Below, one piece after another: positions 1 through 10,278 of a stretch of DNA of 64,000 nt (positions are counted from its first letter, which is position 1; each line of letters starts with the position of its first letter). The notes beneath the pieces were generated by a model. The model had not been told where the DNA came from, did no database searches, and saw only the letters and a program-made list of their open reading frames with translations. The DNA comes from Buddleja alternifolia (Eukaryota > Streptophyta > Magnoliopsida > Lamiales > Scrophulariaceae), in NCBI GenBank assembly GCA_019426215.1, contig CM033394.1, positions 21,968,195-22,032,194 of the forward strand, read 5' to 3'. A program made the position numbers and the translations under genes.

Positions 1-868
1 TCTCAAGACAAAGCATTATATCAAACACATGGTGATCATTCATGTGAAAGCATTAAGCATAAAATCAAACATGTAACAAGAATGTAATAAATCCGGAAAT
101 TAATCATTCATTAAACACAAAACATCACAAAGTATTCACATAACCCAACCACAAAGATGCTTAGCTCATACTTACAACAACAAGTGATTCAACAACTCTA
201 CAAGACATAATTGAAATACTAATCAAGAGAAAGAGTTGAATTACTCCCTATTATAAAGCGTGAATCCAAGCTTTGATGATGAAAATGATGATGATGAGGA
301 TGATAATGGCTCTTCAAGCTTCCTTAGGACTTCCCATGGCTTCCCCTTGGTGTTTTAGAGCATTTCTTTCCTGTTTTCCAAGAGAAAAGTGTGTTATAAA
401 GGGAGAAAACGGCGGACTTAATTTTAGGGCTTCGGGAGAATTGGACCGCGGCACAAACTCTTATCAGACCGCGGTCCTCTGACGCAGAATTCATAGATTT
501 CGTATTTTGATCATAACTCTCTCTACAAATGTCGGATTGAGTTGATTCAAGTTGCTACGCGAAGCTAAGAAATAGATCTACAATATTGAAGAAGAAACCT
601 TAGTATGATTCGGCCTGTAAGAGGACGAAAAACTCATTTATATATGAGCATTGTGTAAAATCTTTCGTCAACTATCTTCTTTTGTTTCTTTCTTGAATTT
701 CAAGCTCAATTTGGATCACTTTTCTCGTCTTTCATGCGTAAATCAACTTTTATCCTACAAAACAAAATATATACCAATCAAAGCATTATGAGGGATAAAA
801 AATGATCAAAGTAACGATCAAATCATATTACAATGGGGCATAAAATACTGTAAAATATGGACTTATCA
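1..868 (-). repeat. E2 3' LTR (runs off left edge)
   Basis: On the minus strand this LTR starts with TGATAAGTCC at 868, directly after a G-rich tract. Bases 237-868 match 3894-4521 almost throughout. The segment left of 237 has LTR-like composition and is missing from the other copy, which suggests the full LTR is longer than 868 bases. It holds an inverted repeat GGACCGCGG/CCGCGGTCC near 444-480 and a block at about 490-600 that is also recognisable in the LTRs of E1 and of the solo LTR at 37908-39765. Confidence 0.7.
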
Positions 869-882
869 ACTACCCCCCAACT
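869..882 (-). other. E2 polypurine tract
   Basis: On the minus strand AGTTGGGGGGTAGT abuts the LTR start TGATAAG. This is the expected place and composition of the primer for plus-strand DNA synthesis in an LTR retrotransposon. Confidence 0.75.
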
Positions 883-2242
883 AGGCTATGATCGTCTCGA
901 TCAATAATTGGCGAACAAGTACTCATAAGTTCAGATTTTACAACTTGCTTTGGGATCTTGAAAAGTTTTATGTCGCAATAATCAAGCACGTACACGAATT
1001 AAACCCTCGAAAATGATTATGACAAGTTACACTTTACCTAGAACACTCAACAATTTGAAAGCCTCCAAAACATCTTCGATTCCATCTCAAAATCATGAAC
1101 TCCATATCCATTTTTATGCCAAGAGCACACTTTAAACAAGATTATGCAAACTCATTAGATAATAAAAACATTAAAACACTTCAAAACTTGTTAACCTATC
1201 GGTGTGCATGAAATGTGAAAGTCAAGATCAAAAGGTCTTTTTGGCTTGTAACGTAAGGCTAGGTAATGGCTTGGACGGGAATATATGGATAAAGTGACTA
1301 AACTCAAGAAAGCATACAACTCAATATCATCGAGCTAAATACTCACTTATTAACCGAATAAATCTCCACATCTCGCCACTTATAGCTTTCTGATTTCTTT
1401 TCCCCTTGAACTCATAACCCCAAAACTTGTTTCTTTTGATGCTAGGGGTGGAAAAATGATTCCCAAACCAAATAAATCACATTGAAGCTCAGTTCGTAGC
1501 CAAGTCGAGAGAGAGCTCACATAATATATTTTTCGGTAACTTCCAATCTCTTGACTCTTTAGCCAACTTACAACATTTTATTTTCCTCTCTTTATTTCAC
1601 ATAAACTCAAGACCTCAAAATTTCTCAAAATCATCAAGAACAAACACACCTTTTAACCCATTAATCCATGAGATTCGACACCCAAAACAAAGCATAAACC
1701 CAAATTAAAGCCAAATGATATGAAGTTATATGCTCTCTTACTTGGGAAATAGACTTTGTTTTTCTTTCTTTTAGGCTAAAGGGTGGTTGGTGTGGCTTGC
1801 GAAAGAAAATCGAATGGTGGTTTTTAGTGTGCTAAACACACTCCATTCTTATCAATACGGCTCAAAATAAGGTCTAGAGATTATGTAATATCGTGAAGGC
1901 CAATTGTAAGGTTAAAGAAAATGAAAGATGGCCTAAATCATTTCATGACTTCGCACACTTAACACACATTTCAAAGTTGACAAAATTGAACGCTCAATGC
2001 TTTAAATCCTCAACAATTCACATAAGCATGGCTAAAAAGGCTTTCACATATAAAATACGACAAATGATTTCATCTTAGATGAAGTAGAGACACTCAAACG
2101 AATCAAACTCCAAGCAAAAGTATAACAAATCATGAATATGAAATCATTGACTATCACAGTTTTCTAATCCAAAATCAAGCATGAAACTTAACAAATGAAT
2201 ACAAGTTACACCATATCACCACATCACAATAAAATTAGGACG

Positions 2243-2285
2243 TCTACCCCACCCCCCCAACTGATCTAGCACATTGTCCCCAATG
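2243..2285 (-). other. E2 palindrome CATTGGGGACAATG plus internal G-rich tract
   Basis: The minus strand reads CATTGGGGACAATG (stem CATTG/CAATG, loop GGGA). About a dozen bases later comes a second purine-rich run with seven consecutive G, far from the LTR. The same pair of signals occurs in element G at 54211-54251. It could be a second, internal polypurine tract; that role is inference. Confidence 0.55.
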
Positions 2286-2520
2286 AGCGGACATACACAT
2301 GTAAAGTAAAGGAAGGAAAGACGTCCCTGATGTTTGAAGCTAAGTGATGTCCAAAAAGCGAAAGAGCAACAAGGCGAAGAGTCTGACAATAAAGCCTAGC
2401 CATCTGTGAAGTTAGAAAAACAAGAAGAGACAAAAAAAACATCATCATGGTAACTAAGAACACATAAAACGACAAAAACAAAACAAAAAAAAATATGGAA
2501 ACAAAAGAAAGCATGTAAAA

Positions 2521-2538
2521 CGTGGGTTGCCTCCCACG
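2521..2538 (-). other. Hairpin CGTGGG-AGGCAA-CCCACG after the E2 ORF
   Basis: A perfect 6-bp stem with loop AGGCAA starts 42 bases after the stop codon of the E2 ORF. Element G has the same loop, at 40 bases after its own stop codon, with a stem differing by one compensated pair. The preceding bases in both elements also share the pattern GAC, TTAAA, then G and C rich. Confidence 0.65.
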
Positions 2539-2580
2539 AAGCGCTTGTTTTAAGTCATTAGCTCGACTCCCTTGCACTGC

Positions 2581-3642
2581 TCATGGTGGATCATAAGGAG
2601 CAATGCCAACTTCGTATGGACGAGTCTTTTTGTGCTTTTTCCAGTTGCGTAAAGGCTTCTCATGTCCCATCACATTCACAAATCCTGAAAAACTAAAATA
2701 TGAGCTCAGATTCACTTTTATAAAAATGTAATAAAATTGTAAATAACTAAAAGTGAATTTTAAAGATGGGGAGTTTTCCATTGATGGTTTCAATAAGTAT
2801 GTGGTCGGGCCTAACTCCCTGAGGCTTGATTCTGACAACTTTAGTGGTGATATATCCCAGTGACTTTTATATCTTCGGATCTCCTCATTTTCAACCGTAG
2901 TATCACTTGGGTTCTTAGTGTATGCCTCGAACGGGCCACTAAAGTTGTAAACCTTGTCTTCAACTTCCACCACTCTATCTCTCTGGTTATTGATGCACTT
3001 TCTTAAGAAATCAAGAGATATGATGGTAGGTGGTGTTGGATTCTTGATGCTTGGTAACTTTCTTTCATGGTCATGCGATGGAGTGGATTTTGGGATCTCA
3101 ATGCTGAATTGAAGGTGCTCCAGTGATGTTGTATCTACTTCACCACACATAGATTCTGAAGGTAGTGCTGGTGTAGCAATAGGGTACAAACACTGTGGTG
3201 CCGAATCAACAACTTGTTCAACTTCTGTATCGGATACCTCATCATTCTCCTCTGTGCCACTCTGAGAAGTGTCTGATGATCTCTCTGCTAATAAGTTGGA
3301 AAGTTGGTTGAGTTGTGTTTGCAATTCCATTATAGATGCTTCTAGATTTTGAGACCGCTCATCGTTCAACTTCATCCGCTCATCGTTCGACTTCATCCAT
3401 TGGATCATCAACTCCTCAAAACTTGGGTCCCTATCACATTGCTGCTGATAATCCCCATGGTTCTGAAAGTTAGCCGATTCAAATTCTCCCTGCATTAGAA
3501 AAGGGGACCTATCTTGTTGCAGGTATGCTTGTGAATCTCTCATAACATAATAACTCAATGGCAAGTCTTGCTGACTTCTCCATCCATGTTGACAATAATC
3601 GCTATGATGAGCGTCTCCACACCACGAACATAAATCTTGCAC
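2581..3642 (-). pseudogene. Gag-like ORF of non-autonomous gypsy element E2
   Basis: A 353-codon open frame. Near its N-terminus it has a zinc-knuckle-like cluster (C-W-C-G-D-A-H-H-S-D-Y-C, spacing CX2CX3HX4C, residues 5-17) of the type found in Athila/Tat gag. A glutamine-rich and coiled-coil-prone segment follows (about residues 85-125, with repeated SNDERMK/LNDER), then an acidic region. The large N-terminal gag domain before the zinc knuckle is missing, so this is the C-terminal part of gag followed by family-specific sequence. No protease Asp motif is seen. An AT-rich stretch at 2700-2760 contains a 10-bp inverted repeat and reads as hydrophobic residues unlike the rest of the protein. 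Function beyond RNA binding is not evident. Confidence 0.6.
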
Positions 3643-3893
3643 TCGACTCCCGTATTCGGCACCTTCATCCCATCCTTGTTTTGACCAATAAAAGTCATTG
3701 ATGCTTATCTATTCAAGAATAAAAATAAATAAATAAAAACATAACAAAACAACAACTAAAAAAAATAAAAACAGCAACTTAAGCTGTAAAAAACAGCAAA
3801 CCAAAACAGCAACTTAGTCTTAGAGAAGATAAGTGAATTACAATATCAAATAACGCAATTGTCCCCGGCAACGTCTAGGTGTTTTGGTATAAG
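3643..3893 (-). other. E2 leader with broken primer-binding site
   Basis: At 3861-3873 the plus strand reads GTCCCCGGCAACG, the distal part of the gypsy primer site seen complete at 5371-5390. The LTR-proximal bases GGCGCCA are replaced by unrelated sequence. The rest is A-rich, with repeated AAACAGCAACTT-like units at about 3768-3825. Confidence 0.6.
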
Positions 3894-4521
3894 TGAATTA
3901 CTCCCTATTATAAAGTGTGAATCCAAGCTTTGATAATGAAAATGATGATGAGGATGATGATGGCTCTTCAAGCTTCCTTAGGACTTCCCATGGCTCCCCC
4001 TTGGTGTTTTAGAGCATGTCTAGGTGTTTTCCAAGAGAAAAGTGTATTATAAAGGGAGAAAACGGCGGACTTAATTTTAGGGCTTCGGGAGAATTGGACC
4101 GCGGCATAAACTCTTATCAGACCGCGGTCCTCTGATGCAGAATTCACAGCTTTCGTATTTTGATCATAACTCTCTCTACAAATGTCGGATTGAGTTGATT
4201 CAAGTTGCTACGCGAAGCTAAGAAATAGATCTACAATATTGAAGAAGAAACCTTAGTATGATTCGGCCTGTAAGAGGACGAAAAACTCATTTATATATGA
4301 GCATTGTGTAAAATCTTTCGTCAACTATCTTCTTTTGTTTCTTTCTTCAATTTCAAGCTCAATTTGGATCACTTTTCTCGTCTTTCATGCGTAAATCAAC
4401 TTTTATCCTACAAAACAAAATATATACCAATCAAAGCATTATGAGGGATAAAAAATGATCAAAGTAACGATCAAATCATATTACAATGGGGCATAAAATA
4501 CTGTAAAATATGGACTTATCA
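3894..4521 (-). repeat. E2 5' LTR, truncated on the U5 side
   Basis: Near-identical to 237-868, including the GGACCGCGG/CCGCGGTCC inverted repeat at about 4098-4137. On the element's strand it starts properly at TGATAAGTCC but stops well short of the primer site. The missing part corresponds to sequence that continues left of 237 in the other LTR. Confidence 0.7.
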
Positions 4522-5237
4522 CTAACCCCATCATAGAAATGGAGTACTTGTTCATTCAACCCAAAATTATGATCGGGACATTTACGGAGCATGCCCTTAT
4601 ATCTAGCCCAAGCCTCGGCTAAAGATTCATTGCTCCTTTGCCTAAACCCTTTTATATTACTCCGTAGCTCATTGATTTTTGAGGGTGGAAAGAATTTATT
4701 TAAAAAGGCATCGACCAACTCACTCCATGTTGTAATAGATTGTGGAGGTAAGGATTTGTACCATGTTGTCGCCCTATCCTTCAATGAGAAATGGAAGACT
4801 CTTAGACGAATCGCATCAAGATCTCGTGGGTGATATTGAATGGTCACAAGAGCCTCATCTATGGTTTCCAAATGAGCGTGTGGTGATTCGTGCGATTCTC
4901 CATAGACAGGATCTCCTTGCACCATATTAAAAATGTGAGCCGGAATGTGGTAGTTTGGTGTGAAGAAATTAGGCACGACTACGGGCCCCGGAATGGTATG
5001 GACCCTAGGTGGTAAGCTACCCCGAACCGACGGGAGTTGTGGAGGAGGTACCGCTTGCATGGCTTGTAGAACACCTTGTAACCACTCCCTAGTTTCCGGT
5101 GAGTTCATGTCCGGGAAATTTCCATTCGGGTTTTGGTTGAGATTATTGGCTATTTCTCTTGCTCGCCTACTAGTCCGAAGAACTCGTTCAATTTCGGGCT
5201 CCAACTCGTATAGAGGCTTGTTTGAGGAGCGGGTCAT
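4522..5237 (-). pseudogene. gag: E1 Ty3/gypsy gag, N-terminal part, cut by E2
   Basis: The frame starts at the Met of M-T-R-S-S-N-K-P and runs about 239 codons until E2 interrupts it. The open frame extends about 17 codons further upstream, but those look like leader. Residues about 115-235 form a retrotransposon gag domain (Retrotrans_gag type): landmarks are LRVFHFSLKDRATTWYKSLP, then W-S-E-L-V-D-A-F-L-N-K-F-F, then E-S-L-A-E-A-W-A-R-Y-K. Gag forms the virus-like particle that packages the element's RNA. The rest of the protein and pol lie beyond E2, outside the window. The primer site and 5' LTR directly upstream confirm this is the 5' end of E1. Confidence 0.8.
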
Positions 5238-5370
5238 GCACCTCAAGAACCTAACAATTAAATACAAGAACAAAATTAGACTAATCACGAAAATAAAAGA
5301 AAATCAAGAAATAAACGAAAACTAAGAATTATGAAAAAATGTAAACGAAAATCAAAAACTAAAATAAACA

Positions 5371-5390
5371 AGTCCCCGGCAACGGCGCCA
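5371..5390 (-). other. E1 primer-binding site
   Basis: The minus strand reads TGGCGCCGTTGCCGGGGACT, six bases inside the 5' LTR end. This is the primer site usual in Tat/Athila gypsy elements, commonly assigned to tRNA-Asp; the tRNA assignment is from family knowledge. Confidence 0.85.
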
Positions 5391-5396
5391 AAAACT

Positions 5397-7127
5397 TGAC
5401 ACGCTAAAAGCTAACGTGCTATGATAGCAAGTGCACTAGACGTATGTAGTAATAAGTGGACAAAAAGTCCGGGTTGTCGAACCACGGAAACTTGAATTTT
5501 AGTTTATGATTAATGAAAATGGACAAAAGTAGATTGCAATAAAACGAGTAAAAAAGTGACGAACCAAAAAGAAACGAACTATAGATTAAATCTCACGTAT
5601 GATAAAATGACTAAGGCACATGTTACAACCGAATCTATTCGTCAATATAGATGAGCTACTCTTCGAATTATTAGACTCCTATTGCTTTGGTGGAAATTCC
5701 TTAGATAATTATTACCCGATGTCTCGGCACATAATAATCCTATGATTAATTGATGGTTCTCTAAATATGTCTATCCGAGAATCTAATCAATAACCACGCA
5801 TTAACATTCTAGAGTTTCCCCGGATAAATCCGGCTAACCGCACCCGGAAATCTTTACCTATTTCTAGGAGCAATTTCACATTAGTTTCGGATGATGTGTT
5901 GATTCATTTGAACCCTAACCTATCTTCTCTCGAATGACTAGACTAGGCAAGAAAGCAAGCATATGGTGATCAAGCACATGATTGTAATAAAAGCTCAAAA
6001 TCAACACACAAAGCAATATGAGAATTAATACGAAAATTCACTTCACATATATTGATTCATAAATTGGCTTTCACGTGGCCTTAGTTCTACAATATTAGCC
6101 TCTCATCAAAGCCTTAAGAAAATCTAATACAAACATATACATACTCATGGAAATAAACATGTAAATGCAAATAATTAAAACTCCCTCAATTGATTGATGA
6201 TGGATCCTTGCTTTTGAACTTCAATCCTTAACTCCTCTTTCTTTGTTCCCCTCCAAAAATGATGAAGAATGGTGATCAATGATGATGAGTGAAAAGTGAT
6301 TGCCAAAATGCCTCTCTCTCTCCCCTCCTCCAAGATGTGATCGGTCAAGTGTGAAGAAAAATGCCTTAAGAAGACCCCAAAATCTGAGCTCCTAGTGTGT
6401 GTCTCCCTTAGTGTGTCCTCCACTACTCTTAAAGTGAGTAGTATAAAATTCCATAAAGTAGATCTACTAAGAAACATACTTATGACATCCCTCCCATACA
6501 TGTGATGACCTCTTGGCTTTAAATGTTCCATTCCCCCATCAAATGATGATCTTTTGGCTGAAAAGAATCAAAATTCGGGTGTGGACACGCCTAGGCGTGG
6601 CATTACGGCGCTTGGGCGCCGTTATCAGAATGCTGAAATTAAATGCAATGTGTCCTGCACAGCAATCGTATTTCATTCATAACTTTCTCCAAGAAACTCC
6701 GATTTGGATGATTCAAGTCCTCATTTGAAGCTAACACATAGTTCTACAACATTGTAGAAGGGAACTTCATCCAATTCGGCCTCTAAACATACGGAAATAG
6801 CGCTCGAACGTGGAAAGTGGTGTAGATACGGCGCCCGGACGTGGAGAAGATGGCGCCTAGGCGTAGTAAGCAGAATGTTGACGTTATTTGCATCTTGTCC
6901 GGCGCCTGGGCGTGGGTTTTTAGGCGCTTGGGCATAGGGGTGCGTAGCAATTTGGCCTAAACTTGTTTTATACGTCGTTTTTCATCCCGTTCTTTGATTG
7001 TATCCATTTAAGACCTGAAATCACTTAATGCACGAATTAAACGCACATGTGGCAAGAATCAAGCGATAAATGAACCTAAGACATAAACGCAAAGGGGCTT
7101 AAAAACACGTAAAAATGCCTCTTATCA
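5397..7127 (-). repeat. E1 5' LTR
   Basis: On the minus strand the 1,731-base LTR starts TGATAAGAGG and ends TTAGCGTGTCA next to the primer site, with the expected TG...CA termini. It resembles the solo LTR at 37908-39765. It contains GC-rich palindromic motifs of the form GGCGCCYRGGCG, among them CGCCTAGGCG near 6588, and a conserved block near 6666-6765. Its right edge abuts ORF2 sequence of element S0, so E1 inserted there; the adjacent ATCAA (7128-7132) would be one target-duplication copy. Confidence 0.8.
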
Positions 7128-7524
7128 ATCAATGATGGAAGAACTAGTAAGCATCAAGAAGATGTTAACTAAAAAGAGAAAGCCAAGATATTCTCTAGGA
7201 AGATATCCCCTTCCGGAATTGGACGTTGACTTCTTAGAAGGTATGGGATTTCAACCTTTTGCCGGACCACTGAGACGACCTATCAATTGGAGATCGTCAA
7301 AAGATCCAAGAAAAGATATCTATCATGATCTGATTCGTGAACTTGGAATTTCTCCAAGAGAGTGGACGGAAAGGTTGCTAGAACTTAATGAAAGCGCCAG
7401 ACTTCGTAGGCATGATTACGATGAAGTTCAACATACGACAATGATTGACATTGATCGTCTCCTGATGGACTTAGCGCTAGAAGTTCTCCAAGGCGAAGAA
7501 AGAGCAAAGCGACAAAAAAAGTGA
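7128..7524 (+). pseudogene. SIRE-like ORF2, C-terminal tail (element S0)
   Basis: An open tail of about 130 codons ending in a natural stop. It matches the ends of ORF2 at 44900-45346 and 14943-15650. Shared landmarks are I-K-K-M-L-T-K-K-R-K-P-R, then P-E-L-D-V-D-F-L-E-G-M-G-F, then I-Y-H-D-L-I-R-E-L-G-I, then H-T-T-M-I-D-I-D-R-L-L, and a basic end. This is the cleanest copy of the tail, with no stop or frameshift. The function is unknown. Everything upstream was displaced by insertion of E1 and lies outside the window. It sits about 250 bases before an LTR, as in S3. Confidence 0.7.
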
Positions 7525-7778
7525 ATGAATCTTTTATCTTTTTGTTGTTTTTTTTTTGCTGTTGTACTCGCTTTTCTTTTTTGTTTTCAGTATAAATCAT
7601 GTATGCTTATTCTTTCAATATATGAATGATTTATCGCTGAAACATCTTGTTGAAGCTAATCTAACTTTAGCTAACCTTACTAACTTTTTGAACGCTAACT
7701 TATATTCATTTGGGCTTTTCTCTTTAGTAACTAGAGGTACAAAAGTTAAAGTCTTGACATCATCAAAAAGGGGGAAAT
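7525..7778 (+). other. S0 3' untranslated segment with polypurine tract
   Basis: A short T-rich stretch and a conserved stretch (TTTATCGCTGAAACATCTTG onward) also occur before the LTRs at 17688 and 45605. It ends in AAAAAGGGGGAAAT directly before TGTTAG, a plus-strand priming tract. Confidence 0.7.
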
Positions 7779-9217
7779 TGTTAGAAAATTTCATGTTAGA
7801 TGTTTTGATGATGACAAGATAGGATTCATTGTTAGACCCCAAATAAAATGTAAGTTTAGGTTTTCTTTAGATCATTGTGTAAGCGTTTGAAAGTTTGTAA
7901 TTCTGTTTAGGCTTGTAATTTTTATCTTTGTAGATTTTAGACTAAGTCTTAGTAACTGAATCGCTAGTAGAATTCTAGGTGAGTCTATTAGAGAAGAAGT
8001 TGAAGACTAGCGTTTGAAGTCAACCAGAGATGAAGACTTGTCCCTTAGCGTCCGTCAAACGCTAAAGGAACCCAGTTCAGGATATATGGATCAAGCGCTC
8101 AATTTGTCTCAAGCGATGGATGAAAGATTCACCTGAAATAAATCCTCAAGTCATGAAGGACTTAAATGCAATCATTCAACGGACATTTATTTCCAACGGG
8201 AAATAAATTCAAATGCATTAAATGCCTGATAAGAGGATTAAATGTGATAAGCTACTATGACTTGTGGACAAGCCACCTTTTGACCAGACTGTCAGAAATT
8301 TCAGAGTTTTAGCTGCTCCCGTCCAATCGTGAAAGGCACGCTTCTACATATGTCCAACGGACAGATCCCAAGAAATTGCCTATAAATACCTTGCTCCAGA
8401 AAATCCTATAATAACAACAAGAATATACGAGAAAATTATTGCCAAAAATCTTATGTACATTCTTTCTAAAAAAGCTTAGAAACCCCACTTTCTGAAAATT
8501 TATATACATTCCAGACAGTCACAAATATCTCAAACATCTTCCAAAGAAGAAATTCAAATTAAAACTGAGATATTCCAAGTTGTTTGATCTTCTCTAAAAA
8601 CAAACAAACCCTAGTGACAAACCTCAACCTTTCATCTGAGTGAGAAAAGTTGTTGAAAACCTTTCAGGCAGTATTTCTGAGTGAGAGAAGCTTGAAGAAG
8701 ACGATCTTCATTGGTGCTGAAGTCTGTGTGATCAAGGAGCCCAAGATCATTTTCATCCATTACTATTTTGTAGAAGTTTCTATGTGATTCTTTGATAATC
8801 ATCATAGTAAATTCCTCCAAGTGAAAAAGGAGAAGAAGGACGTAGCTGGGATTACATCACCTAGTGAACCTTACAAATTATTGTGTCATTTATATTTTAT
8901 TGTCTTATATTCATCACATTACATTCTTCTGAGAAAGGCAAATAAAATTGCAAAGCGATTAAATTATCTAAAAGAACGCTAAAAATCATTTCCGCTGTGC
9001 TAACCCTGATTAAGCGATCTACGTGTTGCCCTACTTTGGTAAACTGCTGAAATCACTAAGTCTAAGTTAACTACTCTGAAGCGTCTGACCCAAGCGCTCA
9101 GTCTTCCAAGCGTTCAAATTTCTTAAGTTATACGAAAATTTTCTGAAGTCGAAAAAGACTTCAGGGTCTATTCAACCCCCCCTTCTAGACCCTTTCGTAT
9201 GCCACTTGGGACCACCA
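7779..9217 (+). repeat. S0 3' LTR (SIRE-like copia)
   Basis: The LTR starts TGTTAGAAAATTTC and ends CTTGGGACCACCA. It contains the inverted repeat TGTCCAACGGACA followed by the TATA box TATAAATA near 8380. Near the 3' end are a hairpin (GAAGTC, loop GAAAAA, GACTTC) and a C run. The right end is joined exactly to reverse-transcriptase sequence of a minus-strand copy of the same family, as expected for insertion of S0 into Sm; GTTAG (9218-9222) would be one copy of the target duplication. Confidence 0.8.
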
Positions 9218-10278
9218 GTTAGTGATATCAATCTTCTTCCCACTCTCATCTTTATCTAACTTAAGCGTTTGGCTCATTGGAATTTTTGAAGATGATGCAT
9301 TTTCCATACCAAATTTCTTAATCATATCTCTTGTATATTTAGCTTGGTTTATAAATATTCCATTAAGGAGTTGTTTAACTTGTAATCCTAATAAGAAAGT
9401 TAATTCACCCATCATGCTCATTTCAAATTGTTCTTGCATCATTTTCGAAAATTTCTCACACAATCGCTTATTAGTAGAACCAAAAATAATATCATCAACA
9501 TAGATTTGGACTAAGAGAATATCTTCATTATGGGTAATTTTAAATAATGTTGTATCAACGCTGCCTTTTGAAAAGCTTTACCTATAAGGAAGATAGAGCG
9601 AGTATCATACCATGCTCTTGGTGTTTATTTAAGGCCATAGAGTGCCTTATCCAATTTGTAGACCATATTTTTGCCATGGTTGTTGATGAATCCTGGAGGT
9701 TGCTCCACATAGACTTTTTCTTGGAGTTTACCATTCAGGAAAACACTCTTCACGTCCATTTGGTATACTGTGAACTTGTTGAATGCGGCAAACACTAGGA
9801 ACATCCTAATTGCTTCAAGACGGGCTACTAGGGCATATGTCTCATCAAAATCAATACCCTCTTCTTGACAATAACCATGTGCGACTAATCTGGCTTTGTT
9901 CCTTATAACAATGCCATCTTCATCCATCTTGTTCCTAAAAACCCATCTAGTCCCAATAACTCCTTGGTGAGTTGGTCTTGGTACTAGTGTCCAAACCTTG
10001 CTTCTCTCAAATTGGATAAGCTCTTCTTGCATTGCTTCTACCCAACTTGAATCACTGAGCACTTCATCCACTTTCTTTGGTTCCATTTGAGATAGGAAGC
10101 TTGCGAACATGGCCTCATTAATTGTAGCGGACCTAGTTCTAACAGGTGCTTCAATATCTCCAATTACTAGCTCTGGTGGATGATCTAAGCCATTTGCGGT
10201 GTGGTTGGAATGGGCTGAGAGACTCTTGGTTGTCAATCGCCTGACCCTCATTTGTCTCTTGCGCAGTCGCTTCATCAT
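9218..10278 (-). pseudogene. Sm copia reverse transcriptase (3' end cut)
   Basis: Begins near [14 protein letters not shown], with the copia RT landmarks W-V-F-R-N-K, then R-L-V-A-H-G-Y, then [12 protein letters not shown] and E-Q-P-P-G-F. It shifts frame near 9600; the YVDDIIF active site is readable near 9485-9510. The last part, G-L-Q-V-K-Q-L onward, stops at I-T-N where S0 begins. The catalytic Asp pair is intact, but the frame is broken and RNase H is absent. The enzyme would copy the RNA genome into DNA inside the particle. Confidence 0.85.

Larger units (their letters stand above)
869..2580 (-). other. E2 3' non-coding region
   Basis: About 1.7 kb between the gag-like stop codon and the 3' LTR has no convincing coding sequence. 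In element order it contains a hairpin just after the stop, then a short palindrome with a G-rich tract, then about 1.3 kb of AT-rich sequence, then the terminal polypurine tract. A hydrophobic open frame of about 100 codons just after the stop looks like chance translation of a T-rich stretch. Confidence 0.6.
1..4521 (-). mobile_element. E2: non-autonomous Ty3/gypsy element
   Basis: Two nearly identical direct repeats of about 630 bases (237-868 and 3894-4521) flank about 3 kb that carries one gag-like ORF, a remnant primer site and a C-rich tract on the plus strand, which is a polypurine tract on the minus strand. Both repeats end at their right edge in GGACTTATCA, so on the minus strand the LTR begins TGATAAGTCC. 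No protease, reverse transcriptase or integrase is seen, so the element would depend on enzymes supplied by a relative. It lies inside the gag of element E1. The 3' LTR runs off the left edge, so the target duplication (right copy would be CTAAC at 4522-4526) cannot be tested. Confidence 0.75.

Noticed and set aside
2266..2577. 103-codon hydrophobic minus-strand ORF
   Set aside because: It follows a stop and the conserved hairpin, and its hydrophobicity comes from a T-rich stretch; no counterpart in element G.
2690..2757. Possible intron in the E2 gag-like ORF (hydrophobic AT-rich stretch ending TTTTTCAG)
   Set aside because: No plausible GT donor upstream, and the frame stays open through it; the 10-bp inverted repeat there may be chance.
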